64,000 nucleotides of DNA from positions 3,720,001 to 3,784,000 of the forward strand of contig JAUKUA010000002.1 of assembly GCA_030549175.1 (NCBI GenBank), read 5' to 3'. Below the pieces are notes generated by a model. The model ran no database searches and was not told the DNA's origin. It saw only the letters and a program-made list of their open reading frames with translations. Position 1 is the first letter of the stretch; every line of letters begins with the position of its first letter. The position numbers were made by a program, and so were the translations under genes. Shown here piece by piece: positions 11,641 through 23,247 of this stretch. Origin of the DNA: Lasiosphaeris hirsuta. Lineage: Eukaryota; Ascomycota; Sordariomycetes; Sordariales; Lasiosphaeriaceae.

Positions 11641-12712
11641 TAAAGTCATTTTTTTTTATTTTTTTTTGGGCGGCTTTGTTTGGATGTTTTGTTTTGGGAG
11701 TTTGGAATTTGTTTTGTTGGCGATGATGTGTGCGGCTTGGATCCACTCAATGGGCTAGCATCGCTTTCATTGGGTTCAAGTTGTACAACGAGTGGAAAAA
11801 GCTTCCATTACTGTCCTTTTGGGTCTTGAACCACATGCGCGTTTTCTGTCCATACTGCTACACTTGGTGGCTCGACCGGACACTGCCTATCTCGCTCAAG
11901 CAGATTGCTTTAGCGATACGGATTGACTCCTTGTCGCCGTATTCCTCGTACTAATATATCTTCTGATATAACAAGTAATGCGGAGGTTAGCAGTTCAATC
12001 CTGTTATTGGGCAACACCACACCTCATCATGAGTTGAAACTTGCTTTTATTTTTGCCCCCCTTCACGAAGCCTCCTTCATGTACCACTCAGGAATCCCCA
12101 GTGGGGTTCCTCTCTTTCAAGAACCCTCCCCATTCTTAACAAGTATCCTTCTCCATGCCTCCATCCATCGGCCACTTGCCGTATCGCGTCGCAAGAGACC
12201 CACCTCCTGACTGGATGCCCGCGTGACCAAACCGCCTTCCCCGGGGTCACCGAAATCTGGGAGAGGTTCTAAGCCGGTGTTAGCCCTCTCCAAACACATG
12301 CTCTGCCGTGTGTTCCATAAACTGGTCCCAAGCGTTTTCACTCATACACTCAGATCCGCACCCACTCAACAGGCAGCTTACTCGGCCGGGTACATAATGA
12401 GCTCTTCCGTTTGGCCTGTCTTTCCTGCTCTGTCACGAATCCGATGTGATTCAATCCTCGGCGCAGCATGTGCATTCTGTGGCTGTGTTGCATGTGGAGA
12501 TCCTTTCTGTGGAAGATGAAACCTTTACATCCGTCTTCTTGACATAGTTAGTACTTGGACAAAATATGTTGCGTTGACACGTGTCGCTTTCATTCGTCCT
12601 TATACACGTCCATCGCCACAATCTACGATATGAAAGCCCCCCGGTGTACCTTCTTTTGCCGTATTTCACCAATTGCTTTCAAAGGCCGCGAGAAAGAACC
12701 AAAGTGTTGCAG
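11641..12712. other. intergenic, no gene seen
   Basis: It contains an A/T-rich patch with long T runs at 11648-11667 just after the repeat copy. The rest has no supported coding region. The right part is presumably upstream sequence of the NAD+ synthetase gene. Confidence 0.45.
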
Positions 12713-12720
12713 TCACGTGA
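12713..12720. promoter_or_regulatory. palindromic E-box TCACGTGA
   Basis: A perfect 8-base palindrome with a CACGTG core, 161 bases before the ATG of the NAD+ synthetase gene. CACGTG is the recognition core of bHLH regulators such as Cbf1 in fungi. Function here is inference from position and symmetry only. Confidence 0.45.
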
Positions 12721-12880
12721 TGAAGGTCAAACGCGAGAAATGACCGAGACCTGGGTCACCACCCGCACGAGCTCCACCGTAACTGAATGCCAGTCATAGC
12801 TCCCTGCTCCCAGCTTCAACCCCGCGCTGGCGAAGCCGCTTGCTCTCCATTTGCACGCGCCTCCTCACACCAGCAGCAAA

Positions 12881-15612
12881 ATGGCGCCTCTTGTAACACT
12901 CGCCACGTGTGCTCTGAACCAGTGGAGTTTGGACTTTGCTGGCAATCTCAAGAGGATCAAAGAGAGCATCATCATCGCCAAGGAAGCCGGCGCGACTTTG
13001 CGAGTTGGACCCGAGCTCGAGATCCCTGGATACGGTAAGCTTCCAAAGGCTTGCGAGCATCGCCATTCGCTGACCAAACCGCGCCCTAGGCTGTCTGGAT
13101 CATTTTCTTGAGAACGAAGTCTACGAGAACTCATGGGATTCCCTGTATTCGATCCTCACGGACACTTCTCTTCACGGCATCGTCATTGACGTTGGCCTCC
13201 CGCTGCTGCACCGGAACTGCAGATATAACTCGCGCGCTATTATCCTCGATGGCAAAATCATATGCCTGCGCCCTAAGCTGTATCTGGCCAACGATGGCAA
13301 CTTTCGTGAGATGCGCTTCTTCACGCCTTGGAACAGGCCCAGACACGTAGAGCAGTACTACCTCCCGCCGCTCATCCAAAAGCATCAGGGCCGCCGCCAC
13401 GTCCCCATTGGAGATGTCGTCGTTTCCACCATTGATACTTGCTTTGCCGCCGAGACTTGTGAGGAGCTGTTCACACCGAATGCCCCTCATATCGACATGT
13501 ATGTACTTGCGCCCTGTCTCGAAATCAACTCTTGCTGACCCTTCGCGCACTAGGGGACTCAATGGCGTTGAGATCTTTCTGAATAGCAGCGGGAGTCACC
13601 GTATGTTTGGCCTTCTCTCCGGCAGAAGCAATGCATCTAATATTTTCGTCCAGATTCTCTCCGAAAGCTGGACACACGCGTCGCCTTGATCCAGGAAGCT
13701 ACCCTCAAAAATGGGGGGGTTTATCTATATGCGAATCAACTTGTGAGCCCTTCCCCCCCCCCCCCCTCTCTTGAGATGAAAAGCGGTTGATTAACCAGAG
13801 AGTAGGGATGCGACGGAGATAGGCTGTGAGATGCTTCCCCCAACATTAGAGCATGAAACGGCACGGTCGCTAACGAAGAGTAGATACTATGATGGTTGCG
13901 CTATGATTTTTGTCAACGGCAAACTCGTTGGCCAGTCAAGCCAGTTCTCCCTCAACGACGTTGAGGTTGTAACTGCCACCATTGACCTTGACGAAGTCAG
14001 GTCTTTTAGGTCTGCCCCATCGCGTGGCATGCAGGCGGTTGCGGCCCCCGAATATCAGCGCATTGAGCTCGACTACTCCTTATCTCAGGATGATCTCGAT
14101 TTTGATCGACGGAAGCCACCTACGGCCCCGAGGCCGCCACGGTATCACCTCCCCGAGGAGGAGATTGCCCTCGGGCCTGCTTGTTGGCTCTGGGACTACC
14201 TTCGACGTTCGAGGGCGGCTGGCTATTTTGTGCCCCTCTCTGGTGGAATCGACAGCTGCGCCACTGCTACGATTGTTTTCTCCATGTGCCGCCTGGTCAT
14301 CGCCGCTGTCAAGGAAGGAAACCAGCAGGTGATTACCGACGTCAAGCGTATTGCCGCCTTCTCAGCAAAGCTGCCTGAGACACCCGAGGAGTTGTGCAAC
14401 CAGATTTTTTACACCTGTTATATGGGTATGGAGAATCAGAGCAGCAAAGAAACACGAGAGCGGGCGAAAGCTCTCTCTGAACGGATTGGGTCCTACCATA
14501 CCGACGTCAACATCGATGACATGTTCCATTCTACGAAAAACATTCTGACCAGAGCTACGGGGTTCGAGCCCAAATTCAGGGGTAAGTTTTCTTAATTTTC
14601 TTTCTTGCCATTCTCTATTCAGACGTTTTGTCATTGTCGCCAAACGCATATGCTAACCAGCCTACCCCAATAGCGCACGGCGGCACGGTTACATCGAACC
14701 TCTCGCTGCAAAACATTCAAGCCCGATCTAGAATGGTGCTCGCATACTACTTCGCTCAGCAACTGTGCGAGGTTAGAGAGCGACCTAGTGGTGGCTCGCT
14801 TTTGGTTCTCGGAAGCTCGAACGTAGACGAGTGTCTGCGTGGCTGTATGTGCCCCCTTCAATCCATGTCGCCAGAAAGCTAATACTTGGAGTAGACTTGA
14901 CGAAATACGACTGTAGGTAGTTCCGTCCATTGAGTCGGAGTTGTTTCCGATTTTGTGTCCAGCCAACTGACTTTCTCCTCAGGTTCGTCAGCGGATATTA
15001 ACCCCATTGGCTCAATTAGCAAGGTTGATCTTGTAAGTTTCCCCACCAAGTTAAAATCAATGGGCAGCAGGCTGACTCTCGAGCTCTAAGAAACGATTTA
15101 TTGCTTGGGCTGAAAAAGACTTTGACATGCCCATCCTCAAGGACTTTATCGAGGCTACACCAACAGCTGAACTTGAGCCGATCACCGCGGACTATGTACA
15201 AAGCGACGAGGTCGACATGCAGATGACCTATGCTCAACTCTCCAGATTTGGTACTTTGAGAAAGGTTCACCATCTCGGTCCATACGGGATGTTCCTCCTT
15301 CTTAACGAGGAATGGGGTGGTGAGGGCGGACTCAGCTCACGCGAGATCGCCCACAAAGTAAATCGCTCAACCCTTCTTCCCCTTGGGCTTGCTAACACTG
15401 AAAAGGTGAAACTGTTCTTTCACTTTCATCAGATCAACCGACATAAGCAGACAGTCGCTACACCGGCATATCACGCAGAAAGCTATAGCCCAGATGATCA
15501 TAGATTCGACCTCCGGCCATTCCTCTACCCGCCGGCTTTTGAGAGCTGGTCGTTTAAGAAGATCGACGACCGGGTAGAGGCGCTGGAGAAACGAAACAAG
15601 AAGGGAGAGTAG
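12881..15612 (+). CDS. QNS1: glutamine-dependent NAD+ synthetase
   Basis: Converts nicotinate adenine dinucleotide to NAD+ using ATP and glutamine-derived ammonia, the last step of de novo and Preiss-Handler NAD synthesis. Eleven exons in agreeing phase give 709 residues, close to the usual 700-715: 12881-13034, 13090-13498, 13554-13600, 13654-13742, 13806-13825, 13884-14581, 14674-14844, 14895-14912, 14983-15032, 15091-15357, 15406-15612. The N-terminal nitrilase-type glutaminase carries the nucleophile Cys175 in ETCEEL, with [10 protein letters not shown] (Glu) and [10 protein letters not shown] (Lys) completing the triad. The synthetase domain has the ATP pyrophosphatase loop PLSGGIDSC at about residue 359, then [14 protein letters not shown]. 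Exons 5 and 8 are only 20 and 18 nt; the motifs GCDGDRLYYDGCA and TKYDCSSADINP across them confirm the joins. Intron 10 is 48 nt and in frame. The start ATG follows CAGCAAA. High confidence. Confidence 0.96.
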
Positions 15613-17177
15613 CCGAGTCACATCGGTGCACTGCCGGACTGGCTTTGCTAGAGCTGTCTTTGATATCTCGAGCACTACATCCCGAATAGCCCTATGCCCC
15701 ATGCTTCAATTGGTTCAAAGTGTCTCGGGACTCTGCTGTTATGGAAATACTTGTTTCGCTCTTGGCTGAGCCCGTGATATGAAAGTGCGATCGTAGCCCA
15801 TTCCCTCATTCTGCCCCGAAGATTCCCCTGAAATATCATGGGCGCTATTGAGTCTGAACCCCTGAGTTGACTGAGGATTGATTTTCTTTTGTTGCCTTCC
15901 AGCTAATGCCATGGACGACGTTTGATTGTCCATAACAAGTGATTTGATTCGGTGTTGTGAAGGCCAAGCAGCCTTTCGCCTTTTTGCCTGGCTTAGTTCT
16001 CACTTGGCGGCGGCGGCATGTTGCCGAAGCAACCAACGCTTGAAGGGCAAGAGGGGACAATGGGCCATTGAGTGACTTGTGAGAACACCAAGCTGAAGTT
16101 GATCAACTAGCTATTGTTGATCCCGCGTTGCCCCTGCAAGAGAAGGGGCTTTTAGATTGCTCCTCATATTTGGCTGTCACCATCATACGAGATGATGTAA
16201 GGAGGTACCTATTTGTGATAATGGGGTTGTTGTGCGATACGCCACTAACCACCCATACCATCTTAGTGCCTCGTTGTATATTTACCAAGCCATCGCGCCG
16301 TGGTCAACCTGGTTTTATGCCTGTATCCCTAAGAATGCCGTGGGAAGCGCTGTGCTACAGCTCGCCCGCCAGGAGGATGCTACATCGGGCGAGGGAGACT
16401 GGATCCCCATCAAAGCCTGCGGCACAGGCAACGTTCTCACCCTCTCAGCGGATGACCGGAAACACATATTGTGGTGCAGCGATGCCCTGACCCAGTTGTT
16501 CATCTCGGCGGATCCCAATGGTACTGATACTGGCTATACCGGCTACCGGCCCATGCATCTCGAAACCCAGGGGGCGGTGAGGTCCAGGCCTAGGCGGCTC
16601 AGCAGCGGAAAATTTGAGCAAAACCACATAGGCAGACTGTTTCGTACTAAAAAATGGTCAGTGTATACTGCAACAAGCCAAGTCCTTGGTTCCTCGTCCG
16701 AAGCCCGAACTCACCAGCCATTCTGGGAAGTGATGTGGCGGGATTGAGAAAGGCTTTCTTAGCTTTCGTTGCGACATTATGCGATGTGAGGTCTGTGCGT
16801 TGGTCGTTGGTCGTTGGCGGAAACCAAAATTAGAATGTCTGTCGATGCCCATTCACTGCGAGCTGTGTATTGATTCCATGGGGCCGTGAGGAGTAGATGG
16901 AAGTCGGGTCAGCCGAAAATACCAAGGAAGCATCCGCATCAGCTGTGGCAGCGCATTGGGGCTAATGATGGGGCAATAGAACATGTTGGATTGCGATGGA
17001 GACTCGGGGCAATCCGCGACTGCCGAAATGCTGAAAATGCGCCCTGTCTTGACAGCAACAGTGGGGCCAAATGCCAGGTTGCTCGCATCAAACTGACTCA
17101 CGAAGTTGCATAAAAGGCATCATGAGAATAGTTCCAACGTCCAAAAACTATACGCCAAGATAGATTGGAAACCAAAA
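15613..17177. other. intergenic, one weak ORF
   Basis: A plus-strand frame at about 16240-16746 encodes soft protein-like sequence (WSTWFYACIPKNAVGSAVL) but lacks a good ATG and exon signals, so I leave it uncalled. The rest of the stretch shows no repeats, RNA genes or coding signal. Confidence 0.4.
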
Positions 17178-17855
17178 ATGCTATCTACCATGGAGCCCCA
17201 CGAAGCGCTGCAAACCCCCGTCCCGCTGGTCTACGCAGACGCCCCGCGCAAACCGCTGGCCGAGACCCCACCCGAGCCGGTCCAAATCGCCATCCCCGAC
17301 CCCTCCATCACGGCCGACACGGCGCTGATCGCCCGCCTCACCGAGCTAGTCAACATCGTGTACACGGGCGCCGAGGAGGGGCTCTTCAGCCCGGCGTACC
17401 GGCGCACCAACGAGGCCGAGCTGCGGCAGCTACTCAACGACGGCGTGCTCGCGCTCGCCTGGGTCGGAGCGCCCACCGTCTCCTCCACACCAGCGCCGTC
17501 GACGATCCCCGCCTCCGCCCTCGTCGGCTGCGTCCGCATCACCTCACTCTCGCCGACCCACGGCGACTTCGGCATGCTGGTGTGCGATCCGGCGTTCCGG
17601 GGCAGCGGCACGGGGCGCGACCTGGTACGGTTTGCCGAGGAGGCGTGCCGCGCCGCGGGCAAGACGGTGATGCAGTGCGAGCTGCTCGTGTCGGTCGAGT
17701 TCAGCCACCCGTTCAAGACTCGCATGCAGGGCTGGTATGAGCGCATGGGGTACCGGGTCGTCAAGAATGGTGATTTCGGGGCCGATTACCCTCACATTGC
17801 GCCGCATCTCATAACAAAAACGGAGTACCGGGTATTTGAGAAGGGGTTAGTGTGA
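17178..17855 (+). CDS. GNAT-family N-acetyltransferase
   Basis: An intronless frame of 225 residues. Residues 50-220 form a GNAT fold. LVGCVRITSL is strand beta4, and GMLVCDPAFRGSGTGRDLV is motif A with the R-G-S-G-T-G pyrophosphate loop that binds acetyl-CoA. MQGWYERMGYRVV is motif B, the usual C-terminal W-Y-x-x-x-G-Y signature. The N-terminal 40 residues are Pro-rich and probably disordered. The next in-frame ATG (17190) sits in a better Kozak context (ACCATGG), so the protein may be four residues shorter. Frames upstream stay open to 17106 but contain no ATG. The acceptor substrate is unknown; this subgroup resembles small-molecule or amino-acid acetyltransferases and not the histone type, which is inference. 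The gene is GC-rich compared with its flanks. Confidence 0.85.
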   Translation: MLSTMEPHEALQTPVPLVYADAPRKPLAETPPEPVQIAIPDPSITADTALIARLTELVNIVYTGAEEGLFSPAYRRTNEAELRQLLNDGVLALAWVGAPTVSSTPAPSTIPASALVGCVRITSLSPTHGDFGMLVCDPAFRGSGTGRDLVRFAEEACRAAGKTVMQCELLVSVEFSHPFKTRMQGWYERMGYRVVKNGDFGADYPHIAPHLITKTEYRVFEKGLV

Positions 17856-18016
17856 GTGATGGGGAGAGAGAGGGGGCCGGGAAGATAAAACATGGATGCG
17901 ATCTTCTAGACTCTGAGCCAGATACACTACCAAACAGTTAATACCCAACAGAGGTCAGCTATGCACACATACTATTCCTCCCAGCCAATCTCCTCCACCC
18001 CAGCCCCCACCCTACC

Positions 18017-18307
18017 CTACAAATCCTCATCCTGCCTCGTCTTCTGCGCACTCTTCTTACTGTGCGCCGTCGTCGAGTGACTGTAGCTCCTGCTGTCCCT
18101 CGGATCGTTCTGCAGCTCGCCCTGCTTCTGCGCCGTCTTGCCGCCCGAGCCGGCCAGACCTTGCAGTGTCTCGGATATCTCCATTTTTGAGTCTGGGTTG
18201 CCAACGACTCGGCTGCGCGGCTGGTTTCGGCCGCCCCGGGTCTGCCAGTAAATGCCGCTGCCGAGCACCGACGCGGCGATCAACGTTGGGCCGCGTCCGC
18301 GAAGCAT
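18017..18307 (-). CDS. small fungal protein with one N-terminal hydrophobic segment
   Basis: A 96-residue frame from the ATG at 18307. Residues 8-20 (TLIAASVLGSGIYW) form a short hydrophobic helix followed by a basic patch (RGGRNQPRSR). The remainder is hydrophilic and Lys/Ser/Gln-rich, ending KTRQDEDL. This layout suggests a small tail- or N-anchored membrane protein with a soluble C-terminus, perhaps mitochondrial. I recall similar short proteins in other ascomycetes but no function. The frame is open upstream to 18484, but that part includes a C-rich leader and is Pro-rich, so the ATG at 18307 is preferred. Confidence 0.6.
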   Translation of the reverse strand: MLRGRGPTLIAASVLGSGIYWQTRGGRNQPRSRVVGNPDSKMEISETLQGLAGSGGKTAQKQGELQNDPRDSRSYSHSTTAHSKKSAQKTRQDEDL

Positions 18308-19249
18308 TGCTTTCTTTTTCCCCCCCCTCGTGGGTGTGTTGGGGTCGGGGAGGAGTGGGATGTTGGTATCAGGTGCTGTTTGAGTCGGGAGTGTCAAGGG
18401 GGGCTGGTTCTGGTTAGGTTCTTTGAGATGCGGTACACGATTTGGATGCTTAAAAGGCTGCAATAAAAGAAGATCATTTAACAAGCAAATTGCAGCTCGA
18501 TCCTATTTAAGCCAGTGAATCTGTCTGTGGTGGCGTCCCAAGGGAGTAATGATGACATCAGGATTGGGCCTACTCGGGGGTAAAGAAAGCATCGTCGATG
18601 GAACGGCACTCCAGAGTCCGTGAGACTTCCAGCTTCGACGATGCCACTGGCGCCCTGTTAGCTTTCTGCTGCAAAAAGACATATATCGCGGCATTGATCT
18701 AAAGTGCAACTCCTTGGCTAGCCGGGATGGCAAATTGTCCGACTGTACTCAACCACCTAGGGATTGGATTGTAGCCGATTGGTTCAAATACCACCAGGGT
18801 GACGTCAATGACTTCCGCTCAAAGGACTACAAAATCTTCGAGATGCAGCTAAATGCTGCGCGTTGTTAGAATCGTCCTAGATCTCTCTCATTTCGTTCGT
18901 TGTTCTCCACGCTCCAGCTTCACCACGTTTGTTGCAGTTGCAGTCGAATCTGGGGAGATGGCACACAATCTCCACACGTAAGAAATCGTGGCATAAGCAG
19001 AACTCGGATGGGAAGACCAACAAAATAGCAATGACGGCAGAGACTTTGTCTCAATTCTAATGATCTATTATCTGAGTCTCAAAATTGAACATTAGGTTGG
19101 TAACATCGCATAGCTTTCCTCCATCTTTCATCTTCCATACTTGAGGGCAACAAAACAGCCATGATGATACAGTTCAAATTCGGCACCAAAATTGCCCACC
19201 CAAAACCTCTGCCTCTTCAGCCCGCGCCTTTCTTCAAATGAAAGTCCTC
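18308..19249. other. intergenic, no gene seen
   Basis: It lies between the small membrane protein's start and the 3' end of the SurE-like gene. A TGACGTCA-like site (GTGACGTCAATGAC) is present at about 18799-18812, a possible CRE/bZIP element. No coding region or repeat is supported. Confidence 0.4.
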
Positions 19250-20527
19250 TCACATCATGAACAGCATGAACGCGGCAACCCCAAGACACAGAACCAAGGC
19301 ATTTGCTGGCCATTGAGCCTGTACTCCCATGCCTGTTATCGCCGTGATTGCAGGCGGGGGCACACTGACCGAAGGCGTCACTGAAACATTTCCGACGATG
19401 GTAACATTCACCCCCAAACCTCCGCCGGGTGTTGTTGAGACGTTTGTTTGCACCACGATCGGCACCAGAGCGGTCACATCAGTAGTGTTGAAACACTCGC
19501 CGTGATATGAAGTGGAGATGTACTCCACCGAGAATGGCGTCACCGAGCTCATGCAATGACTGTTGAGCACATCTTTCTCGATAGGCAGGCTGCAATCTCC
19601 GTCTAAGCAAAGCCCGTTGGCTTCTGCCGAGAGCCCAAAGAGTCCCGTTTTGGAGGAGTAAGAGACCTTCACCGAGGCGTTCTGGGCCATCCGAGAGAGA
19701 ACAAAGGGAGGGTTGGTACACTTATCTGAGGCGTACGACGTGATGTATGGGAGGTTGACAGTCATTCCATAACCCTTGGGTAGAACCGGAGCCCCGTTGG
19801 CTTTGAAAATCAGCGCCTGCACCAAGCTGGAGGCAAGGCGCGCTGTGATGGTTGCTGGATCCTGCAAACCAGCTTTGGTCGTGGCGTTGACCCAAAAGTA
19901 GGGCGTCAGGATGGTGTTTCCACTCGAGAAGGCAATGGCAGGGATGCCTCGCTCTATAGCCGCAATGGTTGCACCAATTGTACCAGAGACTGTGTAGAGG
20001 AAAGGACCCAGGGTCCAGCCGAAGTTGGGACCAGAGAGAACCAGATCAGGGGTGTTGAAGTTGGCGAAAGTAGGGAGAATGTAGTCCAACGCCACGAGGA
20101 CCTGTGCAGCTGGGGTGCCATTGTAGTACCAAATGTGACTGTCGTATGGGTCTGTGCCAACTGAGGGAGCCCCTGCTTTGACAATGCCTGATATGGAGTT
20201 AGCAATAGAAAAGAAGTTGAAGCGAAGGAGAGTTATCGTACCCCATTCGCTGTCCGTTGTCAGACTCGGACTGCTCGTGAACAACGTATGGCCGCCCATG
20301 GAGGACTGGTCGGAGATGGGAGCGACAATGTAGCAATTGTGTCCAAGTGCTATCATTTGCTTGTAGAGCTCGCGAATGTTTGCCGTACCAAACCCATCGT
20401 CATTCTATTGGTCGGTTAGTGGATGACTTGGCAACCGGGAGCAGATACTAACGGTGATCAAAATGTTCAAGCTGTGGGCGCCAGTGGCAAATGCAGCCCA
20501 AGCCGCCAGAAGAGAACAAACATGCAT
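19250..20527 (-). CDS. secreted SurE-like acid phosphatase / nucleotidase
   Basis: Three exons (20527-20453, 20404-20242, 20187-19250) in agreeing phase give 391 residues. A signal peptide MHVCSLLAAWAAFATGAHS is followed immediately by LNILITNDDGFGTANIREL. This is the SurE signature whose Asp-Asp and Asn bind the catalytic divalent metal; the first intron falls between LIT and NDD. GGHTLFTSS and LVLSGPNFGWTLGPF...SGTIGA are the next SurE motifs. The family removes phosphate from nucleoside 5'- or 3'-monophosphates and other esters. Residues beyond 250 are an Asn-glycosylated Ser/Thr/Val-rich extension. The protein ends in a hydrophobic stretch ANALVLCLGVAAFMLFMM without a basic tail, which suggests GPI anchoring or membrane insertion. 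The introns are 48 and 54 nt; the second is in frame but has a clear GCTAAC branch site. Confidence 0.88.
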
Positions 20528-21740
20528 CTCGAGACGAGCAAGAAGTGAAGTACAAGGGATTAGCAAACAAGACAGGGGAAAGCAAGAAGTTCGAGGGCCC
20601 AAGATGGCAGAGGCGAGGGCTTGAGGCGGACTTGAGAGATAGTATTGACAAAATCTTGACGGGGTGAGGTTCAGCAAAATAACAGTCAAGGTCGGAAAAT
20701 GTTAGATCGTGGAGAGATGGGCAACACAAAATTCTCCATACAGTCCCCACTACTGAGAGGAACAGGTTCGTTCCATCCACATCCCAATTCGATATTATGT
20801 TTAGATACCGTACCTACCTCAAATGGAAACCACACAGGTCGCATGTCCATCAAGGTGCGTGCGCACGTAGTGGCTTACAATGAGGGCGGGAGCGCTCGAC
20901 AAACTCAGGCAGTGAGGTAGAACACCCGCGAACCATCTGAGAAACATCCACATGCCTTCCTTAAGTGCCTTTGCTAGAATCTCGCATCCATTATTCCCCC
21001 CTCCCAAAAGGATTTGGTATTGAAGACAAATGTTTCACATCATAATTTAGTCAGAGTCTCTAGGAGGATATCATATTGAAATCCTGTTCAATCCCGCTTT
21101 TCGAAGTGGAGATCATATCTTTGGCTCTTTCCCTCCCTCGAGAGTAGCAAATCTGCCCATACCAATCCGAAATGACACCATGGCGCTCAGCTAGGCTCCT
21201 TCCTCAGCCCTCACTCTGAGAAATGGAAATACCTCAATCAAGAGGCCTTCATTCTGCCATGACGCAATCATAGCAACTCACCAATGGGTAAGTGCTACTC
21301 AACTGTTCCAGCGATTGGCCTCGATGCCTCAGAAGCCGGAAAGCAATCACGGTATCACAAGACAAGACCAGACTGTGGTTTCTTCAGATCATATATTCGT
21401 GTTGGCTCATGCTGGATCCGGTTTATTATTGGACTCATGAATTGTCTGTCGTACAGGGCAACCCCCGTGCCCAATGTGAAGATACAAAACACCGTGCAAC
21501 CCCCGCTACCATGGCAGAAACACCGGAACATCCATGCCCTATCTATCAAACTCGGACCACCCGGGCAGGTAGCTCCTACCCTTTATTGAAGGTTAGGTGA
21601 ACCTTCATCGATTTCCCAAGGGCCCATGCTCACACCACTCGAGTGGCCCCCGATGTGCTGAAAGGATGCCTAACAGCCCTCAGCCCAGAAGCGGGTGGAC
21701 CACCGTCCCTTCCCCAAACATCAACCACAGATTTCATCCC
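20528..21740. other. intergenic / promoter region of the SurE-like gene
   Basis: No supported gene. The part next to 20527 should hold the promoter of the minus-strand phosphatase gene. The right part is the 3' region of the small secreted protein gene. I see no repeats or structured RNA signals. Confidence 0.4.
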
Positions 21741-22154
21741 TTAAAATCCGAGGGCGCTGTTGAAGGCATCGGCGGTCGTGGCGTCCTTGGTGCCGAGCGC
21801 GGCAACCTGGGCCTGGGCCGCCTCGCAAGCCGCCACAGCGGCATCGTTGGCGCCGCATACGTTGGTGAGCTGGTCGCAGACGCGGTTGGTGATGATATTG
21901 GGGTTCAGGGCATCCTGCTGGCCCTGGGCGACGACGGGGTCGACGGGCAGGAAGGTGCCCTCGTCAGCCTTGCGGCCAGGGCGGCCCAGAACGAAGTCGA
22001 TGCTGGGGTTGCAGCTGCCAAAGTCGGCGGCGGCGTTGGCATTGGCAGCACCGGCGTTGGCGTTGTTGTTGCGGTTCTGGCGCGCCTCGATCGAGGCACC
22101 CGAGACGGCGGTCGCAGCCGCGAAAAGAGCAAAGAGGAGAGTCTTGGTATACAT
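21741..22154 (-). CDS. small secreted protein with Kex2-like site
   Basis: An intronless 137-residue frame from the ATG at 22154. A signal peptide MYTKTLLFALFAAATAVSGA is followed by SIEARQ, a plausible dibasic-type or monobasic processing site. An Asn/Ala-rich linker (NRNNNANAGAANANAAADF) comes next. The mature part has four cysteines (GSCNPS; RVCDQLTNVCGAND; AACEAAQAQ) and a conserved-looking block FVLGRPGRKADEGTFLP. I recall related secreted proteins in many Sordariomycetes, without a known function. It could be a cell-wall or effector-type protein, which is inference from secretion and size only. The TAA stop is at 21741-21743. Confidence 0.8.
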   Translation of the reverse strand: MYTKTLLFALFAAATAVSGASIEARQNRNNNANAGAANANAAADFGSCNPSIDFVLGRPGRKADEGTFLPVDPVVAQGQQDALNPNIITNRVCDQLTNVCGANDAAVAACEAAQAQVAALGTKDATTADAFNSALGF

Positions 22155-23247
22155 CTTGAAGTGTGGTTGAGTAAAGACCGGCTGGCGGTGTTGAATGATA
22201 TTTGCAGAAAAGAAGAGAATGTAAAAAGTTCACAGAACTTGGGTGAGATCAACTCTGAAAGAATGGAATTTGCTCTTGGGATGGCTGGGTTAAGAAGAAA
22301 GGGAAAACCAGGCAGTCCGATGGCTGGCAGTGGGTATGCCTTATAAATGCCACCTTTCCCACCCGATTAGATGAACCACTCCACACCGCACCGGGGACGC
22401 GCTGGGAATTCCATCTCCGCAATCGACCTGGATCTCGCCTGGGCCGTAGATCACACTCGCATGGTGGATGGACACGGGGAGCGAGATCAGATGAGACGAG
22501 AGACGGCGGTTGATGGGGGCTTGGCGTGCAAGCGGTCTCGATGGCTCCCCAATTCATTTTGGCTCATCATAAGCCGATCCTTCTTCCATCTTCGCCTGCG
22601 TGAGTCTGAAAGCGGCCAAGCCGCAGCCCAGCGCACCCGCCGCCTGGAATTGCCCCTGGAAACACGCTCGCGCCCCAGCTTTCCCGTTGGCTGCCGCTCA
22701 GGTCAAACAGGCTGAGCAGGGCTAAGCAAGGGCCAAGCAGGGTCACATTGATTGCCACGGCACCTGCGACACCTTCCCCGTTTGATGTCCACCCGTCGGA
22801 TCACTGCCGAGATCCAGAGATCTTGCAAAAACGTCACCATCACAGTCCTTGCACTTCATTATTTTGGTTGCGAGCCTTGGGTGAAATTTTGGTGAAACTT
22901 CCTCACCTTACCTTGATGCATCACATGATGTGGGTATTCCATTCCTGCTGGTTCAGGTGCACTCTTGGAGAGTTGCGACTTGTTACATCTACCGATGACA
23001 TACCTCACCTTTCGCTTAGTCAAGAATGCTTCCAGATGAAGTCATGAAATATTTTGCCATTCAATCATTACCACCTTGGTAATTCAATGACTATCATTCA
23101 GCACCATGCCTAATCGTTCTAGCCAATGTTTGAACCCAGCTAAGTAGAGAAGGGTCAGATTTGGTTGAGGCTGCCCATCATTATTATCACTTGGCCGTCC
23201 ATTTCAACTCCCCTTCAAGAAATATCTCGGTTTTACTGACCAATAGG
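22155..23247. other. intergenic / promoter of the secreted-protein gene
   Basis: CT-rich and C-rich patches at 22380-22700 probably belong to the promoter and leader of the minus-strand secreted-protein gene. The region near 22890-23230 is AT-richer and contains imperfect CACCTTACCTTG-type repeats. No coding region is supported. Confidence 0.4.

Noticed and set aside
16232..16747. 171-codon plus-strand frame with some protein-like segments
   Set aside because: It opens at TTG and lacks a good ATG, splice signals and a recognisable motif; kept as uncalled.
17165..17740. 191-codon alternative frame inside the GNAT gene
   Set aside because: Arg/Pro/His-rich shadow; the GNAT frame carries the acetyl-CoA-binding motifs.
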